DNA of 64,000 nucleotides from Candidatus Gastranaerophilales bacterium (GCA_944325835.1 CALVBO010000003.1:124001-188000); one strand, 5' to 3'. Shown: positions 45,193-54,346, numbered from the stretch's first letter. Notes: generated from the letters alone by a model not told the origin. Made by a program: numbers and translations.

Positions 45193-46305
45193 ATGAAGAG
45201 AATTTTGTTTGTATTCGGGACGCGTCCCGAGGTTATAAAGTTAGCACCGTTAATCCTTGAGTTGAGAAAGTTTCCGGAACTTTACGATGTTCGTATTTGT
45301 AACACCGAGCAGCAGAAGGAACTTTCTAACCAGACACTTGAATATTTCGGGCTGAAGGCTGATTACAATCTGGATTGTATGAAACCTGATCAAACATTAC
45401 TGGAAGTTCAGGCACGTTTGTTGAAGGCGCTGGACGGGGTTTATAAGTCTGAAACCTTTGATGCAACAGTCGTTCAGGGGGACACAATTACTGTTTTGAG
45501 CGGTGCTCTGGCAAGTTTTTATAATAAAATTCCTGTGCTTCACGTTGAAGCAGGGCTGCGTTCTTATGACCTTTTTGAGCCGTATCCGGAGGAAGCTATG
45601 CGGCAGATGACATCCCGCATTGCGGCGTTAAACTTCTGTCCGACCGAAACAAATAAAAATGCACTTTTGAAAGAAAATATATCTGCCGATACGATTTTTG
45701 TGACAGGAAACACCGTTATTGACGCACTTTTCTGTCTGACGGAAGAAACACTAAACCGTGCGGGAGAATTCTTTGCCGCTCAAGGTGTAAAAATTGATGA
45801 TAAATTAGTTCTGATTACGGTGCACAGACGCGAAAATCACGGTGAAAGACTGGATAGAATTCTTTCTGCGATTGAATTTCTTGTCAAAAAGTATACTAAT
45901 CATACATTTGTTATACCTGTTCATCCAAATCCGAACGTTAAGGATAAAATTCATGCGCGGCTCGGCGGTTATGAGAATGTAAAACTTTTAACTCCGCTTG
46001 ACTATCCTAATCTGGTATATCTTATGAAAAATGCCAAATTAATACTGACGGATTCCGGCGGAATTCAGGAGGAAGCACCGTCTTTTGCCTGCCCGACAAT
46101 AGTTTTACGCTATGAAACCGAACGTAAAGAAGGTATTGACGCAGGTGTTTCTATTCTGGTCGGGGCTGATTATGACAAAATTATTGCAGAAAGTGAAAAA
46201 GTTCTTTCCGTTGAACGCTCCGCGTCACGCCTGAAAGCCCAAAATCCTTATGGAAATGGAAAATCTGCCCAAATCATTGAGCAGATTATTCGTGAAAGGA
46301 TTTAA
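45193..46305 (+). CDS. wecB: UDP-N-acetylglucosamine 2-epimerase (non-hydrolysing)
   Basis: Makes UDP-ManNAc from UDP-GlcNAc for surface polysaccharide. 370 aa. Family motifs: VFGTRPEVIKLAPL at the N-terminus, VQGDTITVLSGALASF, HVEAGLRSYD, TVHRRENHG and TDSGGIQEEAPSF are all intact. No other nucleotide-sugar gene is adjacent, so the target glycan is unknown; the window has a family 2 glycosyltransferase 4 kb away. Confidence 0.95.
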   Translation: MKRILFVFGTRPEVIKLAPLILELRKFPELYDVRICNTEQQKELSNQTLEYFGLKADYNLDCMKPDQTLLEVQARLLKALDGVYKSETFDATVVQGDTITVLSGALASFYNKIPVLHVEAGLRSYDLFEPYPEEAMRQMTSRIAALNFCPTETNKNALLKENISADTIFVTGNTVIDALFCLTEETLNRAGEFFAAQGVKIDDKLVLITVHRRENHGERLDRILSAIEFLVKKYTNHTFVIPVHPNPNVKDKIHARLGGYENVKLLTPLDYPNLVYLMKNAKLILTDSGGIQEEAPSFACPTIVLRYETERKEGIDAGVSILVGADYDKIIAESEKVLSVERSASRLKAQNPYGNGKSAQIIEQIIRERI

Positions 46306-46341
46306 GTTTTAGTGTTGGCTTGTTAAAAAAGATTTATATTC

Positions 46342-46932
46342 TTATTTGAGTATAGTTTCTTTTTTAATTGTGTTCATTGCGTATTTATATTCCGGTTTGT
46401 AGTTCATACTAGGTAATTTTGCTTTGTAGAATTCTATTTCTCTGTCGCGCAGTTCTCTTCTCTGGCAGACTTTTCTTGTTCTTCTGTTTGTAGAATAGAG
46501 GACAATTCCGGCAAGAGTCAGAACAGTGAGCGTCCAGTTGAGTTTTTCGTGTCCAAATCTTTCGCCTACAAATATCGGAGCGGAATCAGGTGTGTTGAAA
46601 ATTATGTTTGCACTTGCCGCATTTGGTGCCTGAATTTGAAGCTTAAGTTCGTTTTCTCCTGTGTTTTCTATTACCAGCGGGTTTGCGCCTTTTACGTTTT
46701 TATAAATCGTATTTATGTTATTTGCCGGTTTAATACCTTTCAGGGTAAGTGTAATTTTGTCGCTGCCCTGAGAGCTTTTTTTCACCTTTGCAGGCGTATC
46801 GGAACGCAGAACAATATTATATTGCCCTTCGTTTTGCTCAAAGACAACAGAGTTCAAAAAGTTCTCTGCTGCAAAACTCACCGGTGCAGCCATCCCCAGG
46901 ACTATTAATGATGTTAAAACTCTTTTGAACAT
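46342..46932 (-). CDS. Secreted AMIN-like domain protein with membrane segment
   Basis: 196 aa. Signal peptide (cut near VSFAAE), then a beta-rich domain of AMIN type (VVFEQNEGQYNIVLRSDTPA, then SDKITLTLKGI) to about residue 115. A single membrane segment follows near 128-146 (LNWTLTVLTLAGIVLYS) and a basic tail of 45 residues that would face the cytoplasm. AMIN domains bind peptidoglycan or secretin partners; the match is by pattern only. Confidence 0.55.
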   Translation of the reverse strand: MFKRVLTSLIVLGMAAPVSFAAENFLNSVVFEQNEGQYNIVLRSDTPAKVKKSSQGSDKITLTLKGIKPANNINTIYKNVKGANPLVIENTGENELKLQIQAPNAASANIIFNTPDSAPIFVGERFGHEKLNWTLTVLTLAGIVLYSTNRRTRKVCQRRELRDREIEFYKAKLPSMNYKPEYKYAMNTIKKETILK

Positions 46933-47063
46933 TTATCCCTCTTTTCTTACACATCAATATTACTTGTTTTTAAATCAACAGACATCAATCAACAGGTTTA
47001 TATGCATAAACCAATAGGATGAAATCGAGGGATTGAAAATTAATCTGTCGGATATTATCCGTG

Positions 47064-47720
47064 TTAATTGTACCAGATATTGAACACCGGTTCTGAGTTG
47101 TTCGGGTTTATGTCAACTTCATTACCGCGGAAAATCATTGTGCAATAATTAATAGCTCTCTTCCAGCGCGGATTATACCATTTTAACGTGTTCAGACCTG
47201 TTAACAGCAGTTCTGAATTAAAAGTAGAAAGTTTACCCTGCGCGTTTCTGACACGGAAAGTCTTAAATTCTATTTCTGCATGGTCGGCAAGACAGCCGTT
47301 TTCTTTGACAAAATCGACCGTACCATACATTGTCACACCTTTTTTGATAAAGAGCTTACCATTTTTATAAACATCTTCAACTACAAGAAACGGAATATTA
47401 TCGCCGACCTCGGTTTCGTCATAGGCCGTTGAAATCGGCTCAAGCGGTGAGATCTTAATCGGAATTTTTTCTTCCGCAGCAATCGTCAGACCTGCATTAA
47501 ACAGTAGTAAAAGTGTTATAAAAATTGTCCGAGAAAGGCTCGCGCCCAGTTGAGCCGGAGCCATATTTGTATCAATCGCTACCATAAACTCATGAACCAA
47601 ATGGGGGAGCCACTTAGTGGCCGAGCCTTTTGAGTGACGTATTAGACAGCGCAGTCGCGGGTTGACCTGCGGGAGCAGGGCAAGCAGGCGACGTAGAACT
47701 GCTTTATTTATTTTTTTCAT
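47064..47720 (-). CDS. Secreted protein with repeat inserted in its signal peptide
   Basis: 218 aa. The ATG at 47720 overlaps the upstream stop (ATGA). It reads MKKI, then about 60 residues encoded by an F1 repeat (NKAVLRRLLALLPQVNPRLR onward), then FITLLLLFNAGLTIAAEEKI. Joining the two outer parts gives a perfect signal peptide, so the repeat entered the n-region in frame. Whether the protein is still exported is open. The mature part (IPIKISPLEPISTAYDETEV...) resembles the product of the preceding gene; family unknown. Confidence 0.7.
   Translation of the reverse strand: MKKINKAVLRRLLALLPQVNPRLRCLIRHSKGSATKWLPHLVHEFMVAIDTNMAPAQLGASLSRTIFITLLLLFNAGLTIAAEEKIPIKISPLEPISTAYDETEVGDNIPFLVVEDVYKNGKLFIKKGVTMYGTVDFVKENGCLADHAEIEFKTFRVRNAQGKLSTFNSELLLTGLNTLKWYNPRWKRAINYCTMIFRGNEVDINPNNSEPVFNIWYN
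47526..47708. repeat. Palindromic repeat F1, copy 4
   Basis: Stem AAAGGCTCG (47534-47542) with CGAGCCTTT (47622-47630). The loop (GCCGGAGCCATATTTGTATC onward) is almost identical to that of the copy at 59219. The right half reads GAGTGACGTATTAGACAGCG and ends GTAGAACTGCTTTATTTA. It is read in frame on the minus strand in the gene at 47064-47720. Confidence 0.85.
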
Positions 47721-48130
47721 TCTTCTCTCCATAAGCCAAATACATCTTTATCCGGCAAAATTGTAACTTCGCCGCCACGCGCCCATAAATCAAACCAGGT
47801 GAGATATTCCATAACCTCATTGTGCTGGCTGCCGTTCAGGGCAAGCGTCCCGGTATATTTTTCGCCGCTTTGGGTATCATAAAACTGATCTATTACAAGA
47901 ATTGCCTCTTTGCCAAGCATTCCGTTAGGTTCATATTTAACCACCAGTCCGCGGAGGATTTTGTCGGTATTTACTATTTTAAAGTTAACATAATCACCTT
48001 CCATAACTTTGTCATTGGCTGTCGTTATCTTTTCAACAGGTGTTATGTTGACGAGTTCTTTCTTTGCAAAAGCCGGGGTTACACTAAGCGGCAGGTTTGC
48101 CAGTATGAATAACAGCAGAAACTTTTTCAT
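47717..48130 (-). CDS. Secreted protein, paralogue of its downstream neighbour
   Basis: 137 aa with a signal peptide cut near TPAFAKK. The mature start LVNITPVEKITTANDKVMEG aligns with the equivalent part of the next gene (IPIKISPLEPISTAYDETEV), so the two are diverged copies. No enzyme motif is seen. It starts at the last base of the M48 protease stop and ends overlapping the next ATG, so three genes form one tight operon. Confidence 0.65.
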   Translation of the reverse strand: MKKFLLLFILANLPLSVTPAFAKKELVNITPVEKITTANDKVMEGDYVNFKIVNTDKILRGLVVKYEPNGMLGKEAILVIDQFYDTQSGEKYTGTLALNGSQHNEVMEYLTWFDLWARGGEVTILPDKDVFGLWREE

Positions 48131-48840
48131 TACAGTGCCTCGCGTTCCTGTTGTTTTTGTTTGCGCACTGATTCGCTATGGCGGAAGCCTTTTAACTCTT
48201 CTTCAAACATATATTCAAAATTTTTGTAATACGCATCGTTGGTTTTTGAGCTTGATAAATATTGCGGATATTTTCTGTAAATATATTTGTACATAGCAAG
48301 CAATCTTTTAGAACCTTTCGGGTGTGTGTTTAAAAATCCCCAATCGCTCAAAGGTTCAGCAGAAAATTTATTGAGCATTATCATAGCAGAGATAGGGTCA
48401 TAACCTGCGTTTACCATATAATCGATAGCTTTTAAATCGGATTTGTATTCATAAGATTTAGAATTCCATTGATTAACAATAATTTTAAACGGCCCGTCGT
48501 AAGATTCAACCGCGTGCGCCATTTCGTGTCCGATAATAAAAGCCAGTTCATCATCGTTGTCAATCAACCCCAGAATTCCTGAATAAATTTCTATCTGACG
48601 TGTAAGAGGGTTAGTAACGGCATTGACTTCTGTATTGCTGGTTACAATGACCGGAACTCTTTTGTTGATTTTGTTTTTAAGTATTAAATTTTTGCTGACC
48701 TGCGAAATTTTCTCCTGTGATTTACCGGTTTTAGACCAGAAGTTATACATGTCTAAATCCGTAATCATAATAGTATCCTGCGCAATTGCGCCGGTTCCTA
48801 ATAGTAAGCTGAATGCTAATAAAACGATGCCTTTTTTCAT
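48130..48840 (-). CDS. Exported M48-family metallopeptidase
   Basis: 236 aa with a signal peptide cut near GAIAQ. The zinc motif is in IIGHEMAHAVE near residues 103-113 and the third ligand is in the YEYKSDLKAIDYM helix, so the active site looks complete. The short LNTHPKGSKRLLAMYKY segment is typical of the BepA/LoiP group, which does quality control of outer-membrane proteins. First gene of an operon with two secreted paralogues, possible substrates or partners. Confidence 0.85.
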   Translation of the reverse strand: MKKGIVLLAFSLLLGTGAIAQDTIMITDLDMYNFWSKTGKSQEKISQVSKNLILKNKINKRVPVIVTSNTEVNAVTNPLTRQIEIYSGILGLIDNDDELAFIIGHEMAHAVESYDGPFKIIVNQWNSKSYEYKSDLKAIDYMVNAGYDPISAMIMLNKFSAEPLSDWGFLNTHPKGSKRLLAMYKYIYRKYPQYLSSSKTNDAYYKNFEYMFEEELKGFRHSESVRKQKQQEREAL

Positions 48841-48917
48841 AACTTTCCCTCTACTCTGATGTGCTTTATGATACTATAAATAATAACTTCTGACAACTAT
48901 TTATTTGAGCATACCGG

Positions 48918-48946
48918 TTGACATAATACGGAACATGGTACATAAT
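48918..48946 (+). promoter_or_regulatory. Promoter of the first prepilin-like gene
   Basis: Consensus TTGACA (48918-48923), 17 nt, CATAAT (48941-48946). The leader to 49042 holds two direct repeats of GGCAATAAGT and a TAAGGCAA/TTGCCTTA long-range stem. Confidence 0.75.
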
Positions 48947-49042
48947 GAAAGAGGCAATAAGTAAATAAGGCAATAAGTCGTAATGGCCGAATGGATGAGA
49001 TAGAATAGTCCTGTTGCCTTATGATAAAGAAAGGATGGAAAA

Positions 49043-50387
49043 ATGAAAAAACAGAAAAGTGTAATGAGTTGTACGGGGGGGGGGGGGGCCTGCTGAGCCG
49101 GTTCTACAACCGGAATGCGTGCTCACGGACGACGTAAAAAGTACCTGTCATCCTGAACTCGATTCAGGATCTATCCAGCGATGCGAGCTACCGGTGTCGT
49201 TGGACAGATTCCGAAACGGTCTTGCTCGACTCGCGGAAAACGTGCCTACGTGCTTTCAGCACTCCGCACTCCGCTCGCTCGCGCAGTTCGGAATGACACC
49301 GCCGGTCAAGGCGGCTTCCTGTTTTGGTTGGTCGTTAAAAAGTCATGTTCAACCCTTGTGGATGGCACTCAGTGCCTTTACCATGGCAGCCCGGCTGAGC
49401 CGGTTCCATAATGGGCTGCTCGGCTTACGGTCAGCGTTCACAATGGCGGAAATATTATTATCCCTGACGATAATCGGTGTGGTTGCAGCGATAACGTTGC
49501 CAAGCCTCACCGGTAACATTAATGAACGCACGTGGAATACGCAAAGAAAAGCGCTTTATGCCAGATTTTCACAGGCAATCGCCCTGATGCCGGCACTGAA
49601 CGGTTACGGAACATTGAAAGAAGAAAGTTCCTCAGGTGCCGGTGATGCAGTGGACACGGCAACAGAAACCTTCCTCTCTGCAGGGTTAAGCAAGGTGTTA
49701 AAAATAAATAATATCTGTGATTATGAACATCTTACTGACTGCGGGTTTGTTGAAAATATTGTAAACCTTGGCGGTTCAACGATTTCAACGCCGCGAACTC
49801 TCGGTGAGTTAAATTCTAAAATTATTCATATTTCAGCAGACAGTTTAACGGTTACTTCTTCTTATTCACAGATTGATACGAAGGCTGCGGCTTTTGAAAC
49901 CCAGAACGGTGAAACGGTTATTGCTTATTACAATCCGTATTGTCAGGGAAATATGAATGAATTGAGTACTGGAAACTGGTATTTTGTACAACGTAAAGTT
50001 TGTGCTAATTTTATTTATGATCTTAACGGCAATAAGGGGCCGAATACCGTAGGAAAAGATATCGGATTTATGAGTGCGCTTTATCCTACAGATTCTGTGA
50101 TAGTGGCTCCATTTGTTGTCAGTTCAAAAGAAAAGGACTCTGTAAGCTATGAAGAGGCGTTGAAGTATTGCACATCGCTGGATCAGGAATACAGGCTGCC
50201 TAATGTTGATGAACTGGCGTCTATGTTTTTTAATCAGGAGTTGATGAATATTTACGACAGATTTTTCTGGTCGTCAACGGTCTTTGATTCGCGAACTACC
50301 TGGATGCAGAGCTTGAATGTAGGCCGGAGAATTCGTGGTGACAAAATAAGAGATGACGCAAGCGCTGTTTGTGTAAAAAGAAATTAA
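49043..50387 (+). CDS. Prepilin-like lectin-domain protein, out of frame at poly-G
   Basis: The ATG at 49043 has AAAGGAT upstream, as in the paralogue at 59907. With the 14-G tract at 49075-49088 the frame stops at 49094-49096 after 17 codons; with 13 G (or 16) it would read through to 50387. The continued frame passes an F2 repeat and then the class III-type prepilin segment FTMAEILLSLTIIGVVAAIT (from 49437). The C-terminal part ends YRLPNVDELASMFFN ... FFWSSTVFD ... CVKRN, a DUF1566-like lectin fold. Translation from GTG 49119 is possible but has no ribosome site. Either phase-variable, inactivated, or a sequencing error in the tract. Confidence 0.6.
49075..49088 (+). repeat. Homopolymeric tract of 14 G
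   Basis: Uninterrupted G run ten codons into the prepilin-like gene; one base fewer restores the frame. Such tracts slip during replication. Confidence 0.8.
49146..49298. repeat. Palindromic repeat F2, long copy
   Basis: Bounded by TGTCATCCTGAA on the left and TTCGGAATGACA on the right, the reverse order of the copy at 19183. Inner arms TCCTGAA/TTCAGGA and TTCCG/CGGAA pair. It is read through in the restored frame of the prepilin-like gene. Confidence 0.7.
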
Positions 50388-50397
50388 AAATGTTTTT

Positions 50398-50433
50398 GAC
50401 GGGTGGCGGAGTTTACTCTGCGCCCGTCTTTTG
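50398..50433 (+). terminator. Terminator after the first prepilin-like gene
   Basis: Nested stem GACGGG / CCCGTC with inner GCGGAG-ttta-CTCTGC, then TTTTG. Confidence 0.85.
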
Positions 50434-50533
50434 TTAATAATTGTGAAATATTTGCCCGCTATTTTTAATTTCTTATAGAAAAAATTTTTCCTTTTTTATA
50501 CAATATTGTCATAAAGGTGGAAAATTAAAAATT

Positions 50534-52075
50534 ATGCAGATTATTTTGAATTTATTATATATTTATGTAGCTATTTACACAGCCTACTTTTTCGCTTTAG
50601 CAGTAAGAAATTTATTTGACAGAAAATATAAAATCGAAAAAAGAGTTTCGACCGGTATTGAGGAAGAAAATCTCGCTGTTGTAATCTATTCGCATAATAA
50701 TAAACTTACACTCGGCAAACTTATCAATCAGATAAAACTCCAGAACTATCCGATTGACAGGTTTAAAATATACGTTATTCTTGATAACTGCATTGACGGC
50801 TCTGAAGAACTTTTTGAAAATGAACGCTATGTCAGCGTAATTAATATTAAAGAAATAGGCACTATCGGTAAGGATGAGGCTATTTCTCAGTTTATTAAAC
50901 GTTTTGTATTTAATCGTGAATTTGACGCATACGTATTTATTGACGGGGACAGAAGTATTCCTGTAGATTTTCTCTCGTCAGTAAACAGTGCATTGAAATC
51001 TTCAAATGTTGTGTGCGGTGAAACGATTTTATTATTTGAAAATCTGCTTTTTGCCGAAAAAATTAAATCTGCATTCCAAAAATATAATATGAATTTTATC
51101 CAGAAAGCACGCGGTCTTTTCGGACTTGCCTGCCTGCCTGACAGCGGGGTGCTCGCCGTAAGAAAACCTTTGCTTGATCAGATTAAACAAATTGATTTTA
51201 AAAATATTGATGAAGAACTTAAATACAATCTTCTTCTTTCAAAAATCAAAACACCTTGTATTTATAATCCGAATATTCAATCCTGCGTTGAAACTTACGA
51301 GTATGAATTTAAACGCCCGCGGCTTTCAACCAGATTGCGGCTTTTTGCAAAATGTATCACTCAAATTTTTACCAAAAATTGGGTGTTTGTGGAACACGTT
51401 TTTTCACTTTTGCAGCCGAACATCTGCCTGACGGGGTTAATATACCTCTTGCTTCTCGGTTTCGCGTATAAATACTATTTCTTTGTCGGATTTAAGGGTG
51501 TTGTGCTGACATTAATGGTATTTATCGTTGGATTTTTACTGAGCCTTTTGAATTCAAGATTGAACTTCAAGGAAACAGTATATCTTGCGATGTATCCGTT
51601 TTATTCTGTTGCGCATATTGTTAAACATTTCCCGCCTGTAAAATATCTGACACAGTTTATTTTCAACAAAATCCACGGGATTGTTGATGTGGAAAAATTT
51701 ACGATTGACGTTATGGTTCAGGTCGGTCAGGCGCAGCTTCCTTGCAAACTTGAATTTATATCAGAAAATGACTTTGCAAAAGTTAAGTTTGTATATAAGA
51801 GAAAATCCTTTGTAACGCAAAAACATATCAGAATGATTGACGCGTTGCAGGAATTGAGGGTTAAACTCAGTGAGTACGGATATGTTCTGAGAATTTGCGG
51901 AGCCTGCGAATACTTCCAGTCAACAAATGACGGAACAAAAAATATGCTCAAAGGCTGCTGTAATTGTACAAAGCCGAGTATTACGTTACAGCCGGTAAAA
52001 GAAACTCTTGTTTGGAATTCGTGCTCAGAATTCTCACCGAGCCAAAAGCTTAACGTATATAATGACGTTCGTTAA
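50534..52075 (+). CDS. Family 2 glycosyltransferase with Cys-rich C-terminus
   Basis: 513 aa. An N-terminal membrane segment (about 3-22) is followed by a GT-A domain with NLAVVIYSHNN, VYVFIDGDRS-type DxD near residue 137 and a QxxRxxG-like FIQKARGLFG. Two to four membrane segments lie near 295-345. The last 100 residues are different: CGACEYF, KGCCNC and WNSCSEF give a cysteine cluster that could hold zinc or an iron-sulfur centre. It probably adds sugars to a surface glycan. AAAGGTGG precedes the ATG. Overlaps the convergent folC by 26 nt. Confidence 0.75.
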   Translation: MQIILNLLYIYVAIYTAYFFALAVRNLFDRKYKIEKRVSTGIEEENLAVVIYSHNNKLTLGKLINQIKLQNYPIDRFKIYVILDNCIDGSEELFENERYVSVINIKEIGTIGKDEAISQFIKRFVFNREFDAYVFIDGDRSIPVDFLSSVNSALKSSNVVCGETILLFENLLFAEKIKSAFQKYNMNFIQKARGLFGLACLPDSGVLAVRKPLLDQIKQIDFKNIDEELKYNLLLSKIKTPCIYNPNIQSCVETYEYEFKRPRLSTRLRLFAKCITQIFTKNWVFVEHVFSLLQPNICLTGLIYLLLLGFAYKYYFFVGFKGVVLTLMVFIVGFLLSLLNSRLNFKETVYLAMYPFYSVAHIVKHFPPVKYLTQFIFNKIHGIVDVEKFTIDVMVQVGQAQLPCKLEFISENDFAKVKFVYKRKSFVTQKHIRMIDALQELRVKLSEYGYVLRICGACEYFQSTNDGTKNMLKGCCNCTKPSITLQPVKETLVWNSCSEFSPSQKLNVYNDVR

Positions 52076-53219
52076 TTAATTCTTTTATCATATAAAATGA
52101 CCCGCAGATTATGTTGAGTTTGTCGGGTGTAATCTCTTTGCCGGTGTAGGGTTTTGACGGGTAAGGGCAGATGCAGGCGAGTTCTTCTGCCGGCATGGAG
52201 TTGGGATTGTTAAAATGATAAAAATAGATTTCATCATTCGGGGTAAAAAGTGTATTCATCATTTTTTCGTAATCTTTGTTGCGCAGAACACCGAAGATAA
52301 ACCGCCGCGGCTCGGACGGGAAATAGGTGTCAAGGCTTTCTCTGAGCGCGAGGGCGCCATTCGGGTTGTGGGCACCGTCTATGATTAAGTTCGCATCAGG
52401 GTGAAATTCAAACCGGCACGGGTGCTGAACTTTTCCTAGCGCCTTTTTAACTGTTGATTGCGGAATTTGCGGGAAAAGTAGTTGAATACAGTTCAGTGCA
52501 AGGGCAAGATTTTCTGCCTGATATGTACCTTTCAGTGCCAAATCGCTGGTATCGGAAAATGGTGTTACAAGAAGAAACAGGGAATTATTTTTGTCTGCGG
52601 CGTCTTTAATTTCTTCGTAGCCTTCTGACGTTATGACAGGGCAGTTTGGTTTAATTATTCCGGCTTTTTCAAACGCGATTTTTGAGCGTGTATTGCCAAG
52701 GCGTTCTGTATGATCAAGGTCAATGTGCGTTATAATTGCGCAGAGATTTGATTTGATAACATTTGTTGCGTCAAACCTTCCGCCCAGCCCTGTTTCCAGT
52801 ATGGCGTAATCTATATTTTCATCCGCAAAATACTTGAACATTACAGCTGTCAGAATTTCGAATTCCGTAAGGTCAATGTTATTGGCGTTCGCAAGTTTGA
52901 TAATTTCCGATACGAGTTTCGCAAATTTTTCTTTTGTAATGTCTGTCCCGTTAATTTTAATGCGTTCTGTATATTCAAAAATGTGAGGGCTTGTGTAAAG
53001 TCCTGTTTTAAATCCGGCTTCTTTTAAAATTTCTGCAAGAATTGCGCAGACAGAACCTTTGCCGTTGGTACCGGCAACGTGGATACATTTTAGTTTATCC
53101 TGCGGGTTGCCGAGTAGCTCTAAAATTGCGCTTATTCTTTCCAGCCCGAGGTTAATTTTAAACTTACCCTGAGATGTTAAAAGTTTAATTGCATCGTTGT
53201 ATGAAAGAATATTTTGCAT
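52050..53219 (-). CDS. folC: Folylpolyglutamate/dihydrofolate synthase
   Basis: Mur-ligase family enzyme adding glutamate to folates. 389 aa. The P-loop HVAGTNGKGSVCAIL is near residue 50, GLYTSPHIFEYTERIKING near 73-91 and ILETGLGGRFDATN near 140 are FolC signatures; DGAHNPNGA is the C-terminal motif. It shares the A of TAATG with the murG stop and so is the last gene of the cell-wall operon. Confidence 0.95.
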   Translation of the reverse strand: MQNILSYNDAIKLLTSQGKFKINLGLERISAILELLGNPQDKLKCIHVAGTNGKGSVCAILAEILKEAGFKTGLYTSPHIFEYTERIKINGTDITKEKFAKLVSEIIKLANANNIDLTEFEILTAVMFKYFADENIDYAILETGLGGRFDATNVIKSNLCAIITHIDLDHTERLGNTRSKIAFEKAGIIKPNCPVITSEGYEEIKDAADKNNSLFLLVTPFSDTSDLALKGTYQAENLALALNCIQLLFPQIPQSTVKKALGKVQHPCRFEFHPDANLIIDGAHNPNGALALRESLDTYFPSEPRRFIFGVLRNKDYEKMMNTLFTPNDEIYFYHFNNPNSMPAEELACICPYPSKPYTGKEITPDKLNIICGSFYMIKELINERHYIR

Positions 53220-54346
53220 TATACAAGTCCTTCATTTAACTGCATTACAATTTTGTCAACGCCGTTGAGCCGTGCCATTCTTGACGCATTCTTTTTAATT
53301 GTATCTAATTTCTCCTGATCATGCGCTAACTCCGAAAGGCAGGAGTATAATTTTTCGGGTGTTGCCTGGGAATCTTCAAGATAGATTGCAGCGTTATTCA
53401 TACTCAAAAATTTTGCGTTAATTCTCTGGTGATCGGCGGCTGCGTGCGGGTACGGGATTAAAATTGATGCGACACCGCTTGCACAGATTTCCGATAAACT
53501 CAGAGAGCCCGAACGGGAAACCGCAATATCAGAAGCTTTCAGTACGGAAACCATGTCCTCAAAATACGGACGTACAATCAGGTTTTTATCTCTTTTGTAG
53601 TTCGGGTAAATTTTTAATAATTCTTCGTTAACTTTAGAGAAATGTCGCTTACCTGTCTGAAAAATGACCTGCAGACCTTCTTTTGAGAGCTGTTCCAGAA
53701 TTTGTACCGCTGCACTGTTAATGGAATTTGCACCCTGAGAACCGCCCATAATGAGTATTGTAAGTCTGTTTTCAATGCCGAGATTTTTAACAGCCTGTTC
53801 GCGTGTTACGGTTCTGAATTCTTTTCGTATAGGGTTGCCGTTTACATAAAGTTTTTTGTTGTTAAGGTAATTTTTTGCGGAATCAAAAGCGAGCGAAATG
53901 CTTTTTGCACCGGGTGCAAGTTTTCTTGTGACAAGCCCGGGTTTTGCGTCGCAGTCGTGCAGGACATACGGAACGTGTAAAAGCCAGCCGGCCATAACGG
54001 TTGGGGCAGATACATAACCACCGGTGCCAAAAATAGCGTCCGGTCTGTATTTAAGAATATAAAAACAGGATTTTATGACTGCAAGAAAAAGTTTTACACC
54101 CCACATAAAAAAGTGCGGGTCGGCTTTTCGCGGCATACCTTCGACATCTACGTCAAGAAATTTGTAATTTTTTGAGCGGATTATTCCGTATTCAAGATTT
54201 TTTCTATTCCCGATATAATAAATATCTTTTGTTGTATCTCTTTTCAATAGTTCTTCAAAGATAGCAAGCGCGGGATAAATATGTCCGCCGGTTCCGCCGC
54301 CGGTTATAAAATATGTTAGTTTATGCTTTTTATGCTTTTTGTCCAT
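53219..54346 (-). CDS. murG: MurG, lipid II-forming GlcNAc transferase
   Basis: Adds GlcNAc to lipid I at the inner face of the membrane. 375 aa from the ATG at 54346 (GTG at 54355 is an alternative). TGGGTGGHIYPALA is the first glycine motif; GGYVSAPTVMAGW and LIMGGSQGANSIN follow, and SRSGSLSLSEICASGVASI is the UDP-sugar site. A basic N-terminus (MDKKHKKHKL) may help membrane binding. Overlaps ftsW by 17 nt. Confidence 0.96.
   Translation of the reverse strand: MDKKHKKHKLTYFITGGGTGGHIYPALAIFEELLKRDTTKDIYYIGNRKNLEYGIIRSKNYKFLDVDVEGMPRKADPHFFMWGVKLFLAVIKSCFYILKYRPDAIFGTGGYVSAPTVMAGWLLHVPYVLHDCDAKPGLVTRKLAPGAKSISLAFDSAKNYLNNKKLYVNGNPIRKEFRTVTREQAVKNLGIENRLTILIMGGSQGANSINSAAVQILEQLSKEGLQVIFQTGKRHFSKVNEELLKIYPNYKRDKNLIVRPYFEDMVSVLKASDIAVSRSGSLSLSEICASGVASILIPYPHAAADHQRINAKFLSMNNAAIYLEDSQATPEKLYSCLSELAHDQEKLDTIKKNASRMARLNGVDKIVMQLNEGLV

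Noticed and set aside
49119-49436. GTG start at 49119 as the true start of the first prepilin-like gene
   Set aside because: No ribosome site precedes it, whereas the ATG at 49043 has AAAGGAT and matches the start context of the paralogue; the frame break at the poly-G tract explains the difference better.
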